In this document: one piece after another, positions 54,479 to 64,000 of the stretch | Position numbering within the stretch: position 1 is the first letter of the stretch | Layout of the letters: the number at the start of each line of letters is the position of its first letter | Origin: an uncultured Polaribacter sp. | GTDB taxonomy: Bacteria; Bacteroidota; Bacteroidia; Flavobacteriales; Flavobacteriaceae | Direction: 5' to 3' | Assembly (NCBI GenBank): GCA_943787375.1 | Contig: CALSME010000004.1 | Coordinates: forward strand, 1 to 64,000 | DNA: 64,000 bases | The notes under the pieces: model-generated | What the model saw: only the letters and a program-made list of their open reading frames with translations | The model's database searches: none | What the model was told of the DNA's origin: nothing | Translations under genes and position numbers: made by a program

Positions 54479-57054
<2,576 letters not shown>

Positions 57055-57165
57055 GTATTTTCTTTGAAGTGCTAATTTAAGGAAAAGTTTAATTTTATGA
57101 CTGTCTTAAACGCAGAGAAAATTGAGTTTCCATCTCCCTTTCGATTTCTATAAATTGGCAAACAA

Positions 57166-57245
57166 GTTTAACCCTGATTGAACGGCTTGTTTGAGCGCTC
57201 ACACTTTTTTGTGTGAAGCGAGAAGTGAAAGCAGGAAATAGCTTC
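57166..57245 (+). other. Structured intergenic element (imperfect long hairpin)
   Basis: CCTG (57173-57176) and CAGG (57232-57235) bracket an imperfect stem whose apex is CGCTCACAC-T6-GTGTGAAGCG, one bulge apart. The right arm GTGAAAGCAGGAAATAGCTTC resembles intergenic elements I recall as dispersed in flavobacterial genomes. I saw no second copy in this window. It lies between the gap terminator and the DinB-like gene start. Confidence 0.45.
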
Positions 57246-57252
57246 TAAAAAC

Positions 57253-57282
57253 AAACCCCGAAACAAAATTGATTCGGGGTTT
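57253..57282 (-). terminator. Terminator after gap
   Basis: AAACCCCGAA (57253-57262) pairs with TTCGGGGTTT (57273-57282), loop of 10 nt. It lies 34 nt past the gap stop. Confidence 0.8.
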
Positions 57283-57315
57283 TATAATTCATCTAAGAAA
57301 ATGTATAATTTAGGT

Positions 57316-58758
57316 CTAATAATAGGTATATCTTCTCACTTTTGCGATGTATTTTGCCAAACGCATTACTTGATGTGAATAGCCGTATTCATTGTCATAC
57401 CAAACATAAATAACGATACTTTCTTTATCTGTAATGGTTGCCTTACTATCAAAAATAGCCGGCGCTGTAGTGCCAATAATATCGGAAGAAACGAGTTCGT
57501 TATCTAACGAGTATTTAATTTGCTCGACCAAATCTCCTTCTAATGCGTATTGTTTTATAATTGCGTTTAGAGTTTCTATGGTTACTTCTGTTTTTAATTG
57601 GAGGCTTAAAATGGCTAAGGAACCATTGGGTACTGGAACACGAATGGCATTGGAAGTTAATTTCCCCGCTAGAGCAGGTAGTGCTTTTGCAACTGCTTTT
57701 CCTGCGCCTGTTTCTGTGATGACCATATTTAATGCTGCAGCTCTCCCTCTTCGGTATTTAGGATGCATATTGTCTACTAAATTTTGGTCATTTGTGTAGG
57801 CGTGAATCGTTTCTAGATGTCCTTTTTTTATTCCAAAATTTTCTTCCAAAACTTTTAAAACTGGGGTAATGGCGTTGGTGGTACAAGAAGCTGCTGAAAA
57901 AATAGATTTCTTATCTGGGTGATGCGCTAAATGATTGACGCCGTAAACAATATTTGGTATTCCTTTTGCTGGCGCAGTGAGTAAAACTTTAGATGCTCCT
58001 TGGGGAACTAAATGCCTACTTAGGGCTGCTTTGTCTCTAAAAACCCCTGTATTATCTATAATTAAGGCGTTGTTAATTCCGTATTGAGTGTAGTCAATGT
58101 CTTCAGGCTGTTTGGCTGCAATCATATAAACGGTCGTTCCATTAATGATTAAAGCATTGTTCTCGACATCGGTTACTACGGTACCTAAAAAATCGCCATG
58201 AACAGAATCGACACTCAATAGTGATGCTCTCTTTTCTAATACGGTTTGGTTGATTTCGCCACGGGTAACAATGGCTCTCAATCTTAATTGCGATCCTTTG
58301 CCCATTTTCGTCATTAATTCGCGCGCCAACAAACGACCAATTCTACCAAAACCATACAAAACAACGTCTTTGGGTGCTGCATTTTCAATCTCTTTTACAG
58401 CGTTTAATTGATGTTTTACAAAAGCGACTTTGTCTGTGCTTCTTTTTGGATGTAAATAATATTCATAAGCCAATTTACCAATATCTAATTTTGATGCTGG
58501 TAAAGTTAATTGCTGAATTGCTTTTGCAATATCTAAAGCATCTAAGATCGTAATTGGTTTGCTAACAAACTCTTTTGCATAGTTGATTAGATGTAACACC
58601 TCTCCAGCTCTTTTGTCTACTAATGGATTTCTAAACAATACCAGTTCAATGCTTTTATCATACCATAAACTGTTTACGATATTGATAAATTCTACGGTTG
58701 CTTTTCTGTTTTGTGCTTGCGCCAAAACTTCTGTTTCATAATTAATTATTGTTGCCAT
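57316..58758 (-). CDS. gap: Glyceraldehyde-3-phosphate dehydrogenase, long form with N-terminal extension
   Basis: A 480-residue GAPDH, against about 335 for the usual enzyme. The normal catalytic core starts near residue 128 with VVLYGFGRIGRLLARELM; the nucleophile Cys is in SAASCTTNAITPVLK, the GAGKAVAKALPALAGKLTSNAIRVP segment binds phosphate, and VWYDNEYGYSHQVMRLAKY is the C-terminal signature. The first ~125 residues are a helical extension typical of a Bacteroidota/protist-type long GAPDH; its role is unknown. A -7 box at 58786-58793 and a palindrome at 58813-58826 lie upstream. Confidence 0.93.
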   Translation of the reverse strand: MATIINYETEVLAQAQNRKATVEFINIVNSLWYDKSIELVLFRNPLVDKRAGEVLHLINYAKEFVSKPITILDALDIAKAIQQLTLPASKLDIGKLAYEYYLHPKRSTDKVAFVKHQLNAVKEIENAAPKDVVLYGFGRIGRLLARELMTKMGKGSQLRLRAIVTRGEINQTVLEKRASLLSVDSVHGDFLGTVVTDVENNALIINGTTVYMIAAKQPEDIDYTQYGINNALIIDNTGVFRDKAALSRHLVPQGASKVLLTAPAKGIPNIVYGVNHLAHHPDKKSIFSAASCTTNAITPVLKVLEENFGIKKGHLETIHAYTNDQNLVDNMHPKYRRGRAAALNMVITETGAGKAVAKALPALAGKLTSNAIRVPVPNGSLAILSLQLKTEVTIETLNAIIKQYALEGDLVEQIKYSLDNELVSSDIIGTTAPAIFDSKATITDKESIVIYVWYDNEYGYSHQVMRLAKYIAKVRRYTYY

Positions 58759-58785
58759 CGGATACTAAAATTATTATTTTTTCCG

Positions 58786-58826
58786 CAAAAGTATTTCTTT
58801 TTATTCAAAATACGAAATCGATTTCG
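58786..58826 (-). promoter_or_regulatory. gap promoter with palindrome over the -33 region
   Basis: On the minus strand TACTTTTG (58793-58786) is the -7 box. At the expected 19-nt spacing there is TCG rather than TTG, and exactly there lies the 14-bp palindrome CGAAATCGATTTCG (58813-58826). It could be an activator or repressor site. It is perfect and 14 bp long but AT-rich enough that chance is possible. Confidence 0.5.
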
Positions 58827-58848
58827 CTTAAATTAATAAAACAAAAAA

Positions 58849-58868
58849 ATCCTGACTTTCATCAGGAC
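58849..58868 (-). terminator. Terminator after the HtrA protease gene
   Basis: TCCTGA (58850-58855) pairs with TCAGGA (58862-58867), loop of 6 nt, followed on the minus strand by T7. It lies 26 nt past the protease stop. Confidence 0.7.
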
Positions 58869-58893
58869 TTTAAACTTCAATTTATTGTGCGCT

Positions 58894-60282
58894 TTATCGA
58901 TAAATATATTTTTCTGTTTCACCTGTTAAAGTAATCATTTCTACAATAATTCGGTACCTGTTACTTGCCAAGTTATCCAGTAAACGAACTGTTTCTTTTG
59001 CATTACTTACATCTTGGTTATTAATTTTAGTTATAATGAAACCTTTTAAATTATTTTCGAAGCCATCTTTACCTGTTCTGATAATTTGCACACCATGTTG
59101 AATCGCTCTTTTCTGCTTCTCCTTTTTTGTAATGTCTTTTAACTCCCATTGAAATACTGAGGAGATATGCCTTTCTATTGATTTAGATAATTTTACTTTT
59201 TTAACATATATTTCTCCGTCTCTGTTGATTGTTACGTTAACAAAATCACCTGGTCTTTTAGCTGTTAATTGTCCCTTTAAATCTGAGAATTTTGAGATTT
59301 TTACATCGTTTATTTTGATAATAACATCCCCTTTTTTTAGTCCAAAATTTTGACTTTTTTCAGTCAATTCTAAAACTCCTGAAACTTTTACACCTTCCTC
59401 ATCATAAGTAGTATCGACATTGATTCCTAAAATGGCTTGTTGCACAGTTCCAAATTCTAAGATATCATCAATAATTTTTTTAGCAATATTAGAAGGTACT
59501 GCAAAAGAATAGCCTACAAAAGAACCTGTTCTCGAAGAAATAGCAGTATTAACACCAATCAACTCTCCTTTGGTATTTACCAATGCACCGCCACTATTCC
59601 CAGGATTCACTGCAGCATCCGTTTGAATGAAGGATTCAATATTTCGATTGCCTTCTAAATCTCTACCTTTCGCACTTACAATTCCAGCAGTTACTGTTGA
59701 TGTTAGATTGTAAGGGTTTCCAACCGCCAATACCCACTCCCCTATTTGAACAGCATCTGAGTTCGCAAAAGGAATGTATGGCAAATCCACATCCGTATTA
59801 ATCTTTAACAAAGCAATGTCATTGCTTGGGTCTGTACCAATTAAAGATGCTTTGTATTTTTGCTTATTATTTAACGTAATTTCTAAGTCCGTAGCACCTT
59901 CTATCACATGATTGTTAGTAACAATATAACCGTCTTGAGAAATAATAACACCACTCCCAGTTCCAACTTGTTCATATTTCCTAGATCCGTTTCCATTTCC
60001 ATAAAATAATTCTGCCCACGGATTCTTTTGCGTCCTAACAGCCGTATTTTTAACATGAACTACAGCATGCACTGTGCTTTCTGCTGCTAAAGTAAAATCT
60101 GTTGTATTTTCAATAGCAGCAGAAGTCAGAACAATTGGACTAAAATTTGAATTGGAGGGTTTCATTGAGATTTCTGAAGTTTGATGCAGAACCTTCTCTT
60201 TTTCCATAAAAACTTTATAGCCACCTAAAGTAAGAATCCCTCCTAAAATTGCCATTCCTAAAAAACTAAAAAAATGCTTCAT
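58894..60282 (-). CDS. Deg/HtrA-type periplasmic serine protease
   Basis: A 462-residue trypsin-like protease with an N-terminal signal/anchor (FFSFLGMAILGGILTLGGYKVF). Catalytic triad: His in IVTNNHVIEGATD, Asp in PSNDIALLKI and Ser in VNPGNSGGALVN. Two PDZ-like domains follow (about 275-370 with KKGDVIIKINDVKI, and 375-462 with FIITKINNQDV). It is a DegP/DegQ-type quality-control protease or chaperone. It stands between gap and dapF, with its own terminator. Confidence 0.93.
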   Translation of the reverse strand: MKHFFSFLGMAILGGILTLGGYKVFMEKEKVLHQTSEISMKPSNSNFSPIVLTSAAIENTTDFTLAAESTVHAVVHVKNTAVRTQKNPWAELFYGNGNGSRKYEQVGTGSGVIISQDGYIVTNNHVIEGATDLEITLNNKQKYKASLIGTDPSNDIALLKINTDVDLPYIPFANSDAVQIGEWVLAVGNPYNLTSTVTAGIVSAKGRDLEGNRNIESFIQTDAAVNPGNSGGALVNTKGELIGVNTAISSRTGSFVGYSFAVPSNIAKKIIDDILEFGTVQQAILGINVDTTYDEEGVKVSGVLELTEKSQNFGLKKGDVIIKINDVKISKFSDLKGQLTAKRPGDFVNVTINRDGEIYVKKVKLSKSIERHISSVFQWELKDITKKEKQKRAIQHGVQIIRTGKDGFENNLKGFIITKINNQDVSNAKETVRLLDNLASNRYRIIVEMITLTGETEKYIYR

Positions 60283-60404
60283 TGTATCTGGTTTTAAATA
60301 AAGAAATCAAATATATAATTTTGATAATAATGAAAAATTTGTTTAACGTCATTTTAACGGACTTTAACCCATTTTTAACATCTATAAAATCCTATTGAAA
60401 TTGC

Positions 60405-60412
60405 TATCTTTG
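60405..60412 (+). promoter_or_regulatory. -7 box 5 nt before the dapF start
   Basis: TATCTTTG (60405-60412) matches TAnnTTTG; TCTTC and then ATG (60418) follow. A transcript starting 6-8 nt downstream would be leaderless or start with a few bases only. No clear -33 TTG. Confidence 0.45.
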
Positions 60413-60417
60413 TCTTC

Positions 60418-61188
60418 ATGAAGATGCCATTTTATAAATACCAAGGAACCGGGAATGATTTTGTTATGATTGACAACAGATCAAAACGATTTCCAAAAGA
60501 GAATACAACCGCAATATTAAAAATTTGTGATCGTAATTTTGGTATTGGTGCTGATGGGGTTATTTTAATTGAAAATGATACTGATTTCGACTTTAGAATG
60601 CTTTATTTTAATGCAGATGGTAGTCAAACTTTCTGTGGAAATGGAGGCAGGTGTGCAGTTGCTTTTGCAAAGCACTTAGAAATCATTACATTAGAAACAA
60701 ACTTTATAGCTTTTGATGGTGCGCATTTTGCGAAAATTGAAAACGACATTGTCGCTTTACAAATGATTGATGTAACTGAAGTAATGGTAAAAGAAAACAG
60801 TGTTTTTGCATACACAGGAACACAACACCATGTAGAATTGGTTGAAGATTTAGAGAACTATCCAGTAGTTGAAATGGGAAGAAAAATAAGAAATTCCTAT
60901 CCAGCTCCAGGAAGTAATGTGAATTTTGTGGAACAACTGAATCGCAATACATTTCAAGTAAGAACCTATGAAAAAGGCGTTGAAAATGAAACATTGGCAT
61001 GTGGAACAGGAGTAACTGCCGTTGCAATTGCCATGCATAAAACAAAAAAAACAACAGAACAAGTAATTAAGTTACCCGTTATGGGAGGAAATTTACAAGT
61101 TTCTTTTGATGAAAACAAAGGGAAATACACCCATGTATTTCTAAAAGGACCCGCTGAATTTGTTTTTAAGGGTGATATTGAGATTTAA
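60418..61188 (+). CDS. dapF: Diaminopimelate epimerase
   Basis: A 256-residue PLP-independent epimerase (LL-DAP to meso-DAP) for lysine and peptidoglycan synthesis. The two catalytic cysteines are C73 in TFCGNGGRC and C195 in ETLACGTGV. FYKYQGTGNDFVMIDNR at the N-terminus is typical. Start may be ATG 60418 or the ATG two codons later (60424). It begins the dapF-GNAT-mltG plus-strand run. Confidence 0.96.
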   Translation: MKMPFYKYQGTGNDFVMIDNRSKRFPKENTTAILKICDRNFGIGADGVILIENDTDFDFRMLYFNADGSQTFCGNGGRCAVAFAKHLEIITLETNFIAFDGAHFAKIENDIVALQMIDVTEVMVKENSVFAYTGTQHHVELVEDLENYPVVEMGRKIRNSYPAPGSNVNFVEQLNRNTFQVRTYEKGVENETLACGTGVTAVAIAMHKTKKTTEQVIKLPVMGGNLQVSFDENKGKYTHVFLKGPAEFVFKGDIEI

Positions 61189-61303
61189 CATTTAACTAAA
61201 GAAACTAGCAGCGAACATAAAAAAGTAAACATCCACCTGTTTTCAGCATCGAGTACAAAAAAATTTCGCAAATGATATTTTTAGAGAATTACCAGAATAA
61301 GCT

Positions 61304-61834
61304 ATGAATCCTATGAATCTATGTGGTCAGAAAATGAATCTACGTGCTTTAGAACCAGAAGATTTAGAATTTCTATTTGAAATAGAAAACAATGAATCCT
61401 TTTGGGAAGTAAGCCACACACAAGTTCCATTTTCAAAATATGCATTAAAACAATATTTAGAAAATGCACACTTAGATATATTTGAAACCAAACAATTACG
61501 GCTTTTAATCGAAGAAAAAAGCACCAAGAAGCGAATGGGTATGATTGATTTTTTTGATTTTAATCCACAACATCAAAGAGCTGGAATCGGAATTTTGGTA
61601 CATCCTAAATTTCAAAAAAAAGGAGTTGCTTCTATAGCATTAGAAATGGTTATTAGGTATGCCTTTTCGCAATTGAACTTACATCAATTATATGCAAACA
61701 TCCTCTCAGACAACAAACATAGCATCACATTATTCAAAAAGAATAATTTTGTGATGGTAGCTGAGAAAAAAGATTGGATACTTTCGAATGGAGCTTTTAA
61801 AAATGAACTTTTATTTCAATTAATCAATGAATAA
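61304..61834 (+). CDS. GNAT family N-acetyltransferase
   Basis: A 176-residue GNAT of the RimJ/RimL/SpeG type: MNLRALEPEDLEFLFEIENNESFWEVSHTQ at the N-terminus, then FFDFNPQHQRAGIGILVHPKFQKKGVASIALEM containing the acetyl-CoA-binding Q/R-x-x-G-x-G/A region (QKKGVA) and NKHSITLFKKNNFV. The acceptor is unknown. It follows dapF after 115 nt and overlaps mltG by 8 nt, so it is translationally coupled to mltG, an order I recall from other flavobacteria. Confidence 0.88.
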   Translation: MNPMNLCGQKMNLRALEPEDLEFLFEIENNESFWEVSHTQVPFSKYALKQYLENAHLDIFETKQLRLLIEEKSTKKRMGMIDFFDFNPQHQRAGIGILVHPKFQKKGVASIALEMVIRYAFSQLNLHQLYANILSDNKHSITLFKKNNFVMVAEKKDWILSNGAFKNELLFQLINE

Positions 61835-62855
61835 AAAAATAATTTCAATAGGTATTGTAGCAATACTAGTAATAGGCGGAATGATTAGCCTTCAATATTA
61901 CAATCGAATATTTGCAGACAATATTCGTAAATCAGGTAGCATCTTTATCGAATCGGAAGATGACCTATTGGATTTAAAAAAGAAAATGGCTTCGTTTTTA
62001 AAAGATAAGAAGGCTTTTAATTGGGTAGCTGTTCAAAAAAAGTTCACCAATCCAAAAGCAGGAAAATACACTTTGAAGAAAGGAATGTCAAATAATGACA
62101 TTGTCAATCTTTTAAGAAGCGGGAATCAAACCCCTGTAAATGTAACATTCAACAATCAAGACACCCTAGAAAAATTGATCAATAGAATTGCAGCACAAGT
62201 GGAAACAGATACTACACATTTGATGCGTGCCTTCTTAGACCCAAACTTTTTAAAAGAAAACAACCTTAATAAAAAAACAGTTTTAGGTATTTTCATTCCA
62301 AATCGTTATGAAGTGTATTGGACCATATCTGCGGAAAAGTTTCGTGATAAAATGCTGAAAGAATACGCTCTTTTTTGGAATGCACAAAGAGTAGAAAAAG
62401 CAAAGAGACTGAACTTATCAAAAAAAGAAGTCATTACATTAGCCTCTATTGTTCAAAAGGAAACAGCTCAGAAGATAGAAAGACCCATTGTTGCAGGCTT
62501 GTATTTAAATCGACTCAAAAAAGGATGGCCATTGCAAGCAGATCCTACAATAATCTTTTGTATTCGTGAGAAAAAAGGACAAAACACGGTGATTAAAAGA
62601 GTACTAACCGCCGATTTGAAAATTAATTCCCCATACAACACATATTTAAATAAAGGTTTGCCTCCTGGCCTGATTTCAATGCCAGACGTTTCCGCAATTG
62701 ATGCAGTATTAAATGCTAGCAAACACAACTATTTCTATATGTGTGCAAATACAGATAAAATAGGTTTTCATACATTTGCAAAAACACTTTCTCAGCACAA
62801 TAGAAATGCCGAAAAATACCATCGATGGCTTAATAAAAAAGGAATTAATCGATAA
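61827..62855 (+). CDS. mltG: Endolytic murein transglycosylase MltG (YceG-like)
   Basis: A 342-residue inner-membrane enzyme that cuts nascent glycan strands. It has an N-terminal anchor (IISIGIVAILVIGGMISLQYY), a LysM-like region (KAGKYTLKKGMSNNDIVNLLRSG) and the YceG catalytic core: LASIVQKETA with the catalytic Glu near residue 217, then ERPIVAGLYLNRLKKGWPLQADPTI, SPYNTYLNKGLPPGLISMP and KHNYFYMCAN. It follows the GNAT gene with an 8-nt overlap. Confidence 0.93.
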   Translation: MNKKIISIGIVAILVIGGMISLQYYNRIFADNIRKSGSIFIESEDDLLDLKKKMASFLKDKKAFNWVAVQKKFTNPKAGKYTLKKGMSNNDIVNLLRSGNQTPVNVTFNNQDTLEKLINRIAAQVETDTTHLMRAFLDPNFLKENNLNKKTVLGIFIPNRYEVYWTISAEKFRDKMLKEYALFWNAQRVEKAKRLNLSKKEVITLASIVQKETAQKIERPIVAGLYLNRLKKGWPLQADPTIIFCIREKKGQNTVIKRVLTADLKINSPYNTYLNKGLPPGLISMPDVSAIDAVLNASKHNYFYMCANTDKIGFHTFAKTLSQHNRNAEKYHRWLNKKGINR

Positions 62856-63145
62856 CAGAAAAAAAAATGCCTTCAACCAAAAGAAACAATTGAACTCGAA
62901 ATCTCTTTACAATCGCAATACCAAAGAGGGTTTCAATGGTTTTAATCTATTTAAATAACATGTTTTTTATAGAAATCCATTAAAAGCAATAAATAATGAA
63001 AACCCTGTTTTTTATTATTAAATTCATAAAAAAAATAGTTCTGTCTCAACAATTTGACATTAAAAAAGAGCTAAATCCATATTATTTGTATTTATTTTCA
63101 AATTTAATACTCTGATAATCAGTAATATGATATTAGTACTTAAAT
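62856..63145. other. AT-rich intergenic region with no clear feature
   Basis: About 290 bases without a credible gene. A TAAATTTG -7-like box sits at 63141-63148 but overlaps the proposed TTG start of the next gene. No good terminator follows mltG. Confidence 0.5.
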
Positions 63146-63757
63146 TTGCAAACGCGAAACAGAAAGTTATTATTTATCAAAAATTTATTTTTATTACCCC
63201 TCACGCTATTTTTATTCATCAATGCAACTCTTATAGAACCAGTTAAGACCATTGAAGTCATAGAAAACAATTCCCCAAAAAACAACTCATTAGAATTTCC
63301 TTATCTACAAAAAAACTTTGTAGGCTTTAAAGAAGCGCTTGCTTTTAAAGAATCCCAAGGAAGGTATAATGTAATAAACACCCTAGGATATCTAGGAAAA
63401 TATCAATTCGGAAGAACAACTTTAAAACGATTTCGAATATACAACACAAAAGAATTTTTAAAAAATCCAGAATTACAAGAAAAAGCTTTTGCCGCTTACT
63501 GTTCTGTAAACAAATGGATTTTAAGAAAAGATATTAGACGCACTGTCGGAAAAACAATCAACGGAATAGAAATTACTGAATCTGGAATTTTAGCAGCTGC
63601 TCATTTGGGAGGTGCAGGAAATGTAAAAAAGTATTTGCGTAGCAACGGAAGAATCCGTTTCTCAGATGCTTACGGTTCTTCGATTCACTCTTATTTAAAA
63701 AAATTTGCGGGTTACAATGTTTCTAACATTAAAGCAGAAAGAATGGCAAAGGTTTAA
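63146..63757 (+). CDS. Exported lysozyme/transglycosylase-like protein
   Basis: A 203-residue protein with a hydrophobic N-terminal segment (LLFIKNLFLLPLTLFLFINATL), probably a signal or anchor. The core VGFKEALAFKESQGRYNVINTLGYLGKYQFGRTTLKRF resembles a lysozyme-like glycosidase fold with catalytic Glu in FKESQG and the GYLGKYQFG strand; later ESGILAAAHLGGAGNVKKYL fits the same fold. It would act on peptidoglycan. Start is uncertain: TTG 63146 is the only standard in-frame start and overlaps a -7-like box. Placement beside mltG is consistent with cell-wall work. Confidence 0.75.
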   Translation: MQTRNRKLLFIKNLFLLPLTLFLFINATLIEPVKTIEVIENNSPKNNSLEFPYLQKNFVGFKEALAFKESQGRYNVINTLGYLGKYQFGRTTLKRFRIYNTKEFLKNPELQEKAFAAYCSVNKWILRKDIRRTVGKTINGIEITESGILAAAHLGGAGNVKKYLRSNGRIRFSDAYGSSIHSYLKKFAGYNVSNIKAERMAKV

Positions 63758-63803
63758 ATAAGTCGTTAGCAAATAACTGGGCATGCGAATTTTAATGCGA
63801 CTC

Positions 63804-64000
63804 TTATTTATGAATAATAAAAATCGCTGGCTTCTTATGTAAATCTGGAGACTGATGTTTCCAATCTTTTACAGCTAATGTTTTGATGTATTCGGAGGAA
63901 AGGGTAATATCTGCTGCAATACATAAATTGGTTGTTGGTGACAATGCCGCTTTTAAATCTGCAAACATTTTTTCATTCCGATACGGAGTTTCAATAAAAA
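63804..64000 (-). CDS. RsmI-like SAM-dependent methyltransferase, C-terminal fragment
   Basis: Minus-strand frame entering from the right edge and ending with TAA at 63806-63804. It reads FIETPYRNEKMFADLKAAL, then LCIAADITLSSEYIKT and a final KPAIFIIHK, the C-terminal pattern of flavobacterial tetrapyrrole-methylase/RsmI-family proteins (16S rRNA C1402 2'-O-methylation in RsmI proper). Only the last 65 codons are in the window; the start and active site are missing. Convergent with the lysozyme-like gene, 46 nt apart. Confidence 0.8.
   Translation of the reverse strand, partial: FIETPYRNEKMFADLKAALSPTTNLCIAADITLSSEYIKTLAVKDWKHQSPDLHKKPAIFIIHK

Noticed and set aside
62776..62958. 60-residue ORF overlapping the end of mltG in another frame
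   Set aside because: Overlaps the conserved mltG C-terminus and has no signal, motif or ribosome-binding context; a frame shadow.

Overview
This window is AT-rich chromosomal DNA from a member of the Bacteroidota, almost certainly family Flavobacteriaceae (a Polaribacter/Tenacibaculum-like marine lineage is plausible but not shown). The evidence is the flavobacterial gene set (gldF-gldG gliding genes, type IX secretion sorting domains, the RpoZ-like omega protein, DUF4294/DUF4835/DUF6913 proteins, a 480-residue GAPDH and a CarB of about 950 residues) and promoters of the Bacteroidota type (TTG, about 19 nt, TAnnTTTG).

Layout. 1-460 is the 5' end of a 16S rRNA gene on the minus strand, followed upstream by a 660-bp leader/promoter region with at least two matched promoter boxes. 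1.1-6.6 kb: a DUF4294 protein and an ABC exporter whose permease is fused to an M1 aminopeptidase. 6.7-11.2 kb: M42 peptidase, Nudix hydrolase, acetyl-CoA synthetase and a TSUP permease. 11.3-15.4 kb (minus): two small conserved proteins, FabV, PurC and PhoH. 15.5-19.7 kb (plus): a SAM-cleaving DUF62 enzyme, an ABM-fold protein, an acetyltransferase, then gldF-gldG. 19.7-24.8 kb: epimerase, aquaporin, DUF2911, a GlmU-like protein, a T9SS-secreted protein and DUF2200. 24.8-31.8 kb: carB, rpmH (too short for many ORF callers), pyrG and yidC.

31.9-34.5 kb is the most accessory-looking stretch: a lipoprotein fusing an NTF2-like domain to an alpha/beta hydrolase, a Crp/Fnr regulator that appears frameshifted, and a small putative lipoprotein. 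34.5-39.8 kb is a compact N-glycan salvage cluster (sugar MFS transporter, glycosylasparaginase, GH92 mannosidase). Next come a GT2 glycosyltransferase and a large T9SS-secreted protein carrying a nearly perfect 507-bp tandem duplication. 44.2-51.8 kb (minus) is housekeeping: fabI, recN, DUF4835, coaBC, rpoZ, bamD, dapA and DUF6913. 51.9-53.6 kb encodes a 5'-nucleotidase split over two genes, followed by a very AT-rich CoiA-like nuclease gene lodged against ligA. 54.5-64 kb: ligA, a DinB-like protein, long GAPDH, an HtrA protease, dapF, a GNAT enzyme, mltG, a lysozyme-like protein and the 3' end of an RsmI-like methyltransferase.

No CRISPR array, prophage, IS element or complete tRNA was seen. 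The most unusual items are the CoiA-like nuclease, the frameshifted regulator beside a fused NTF2-hydrolase lipoprotein, the 507-bp internal duplication, a structured intergenic element near gap, a palindrome over the gap -33 region, and several -7 boxes only 4-5 nt from the start codon. All family calls are from reading the sequence; no database search was run.
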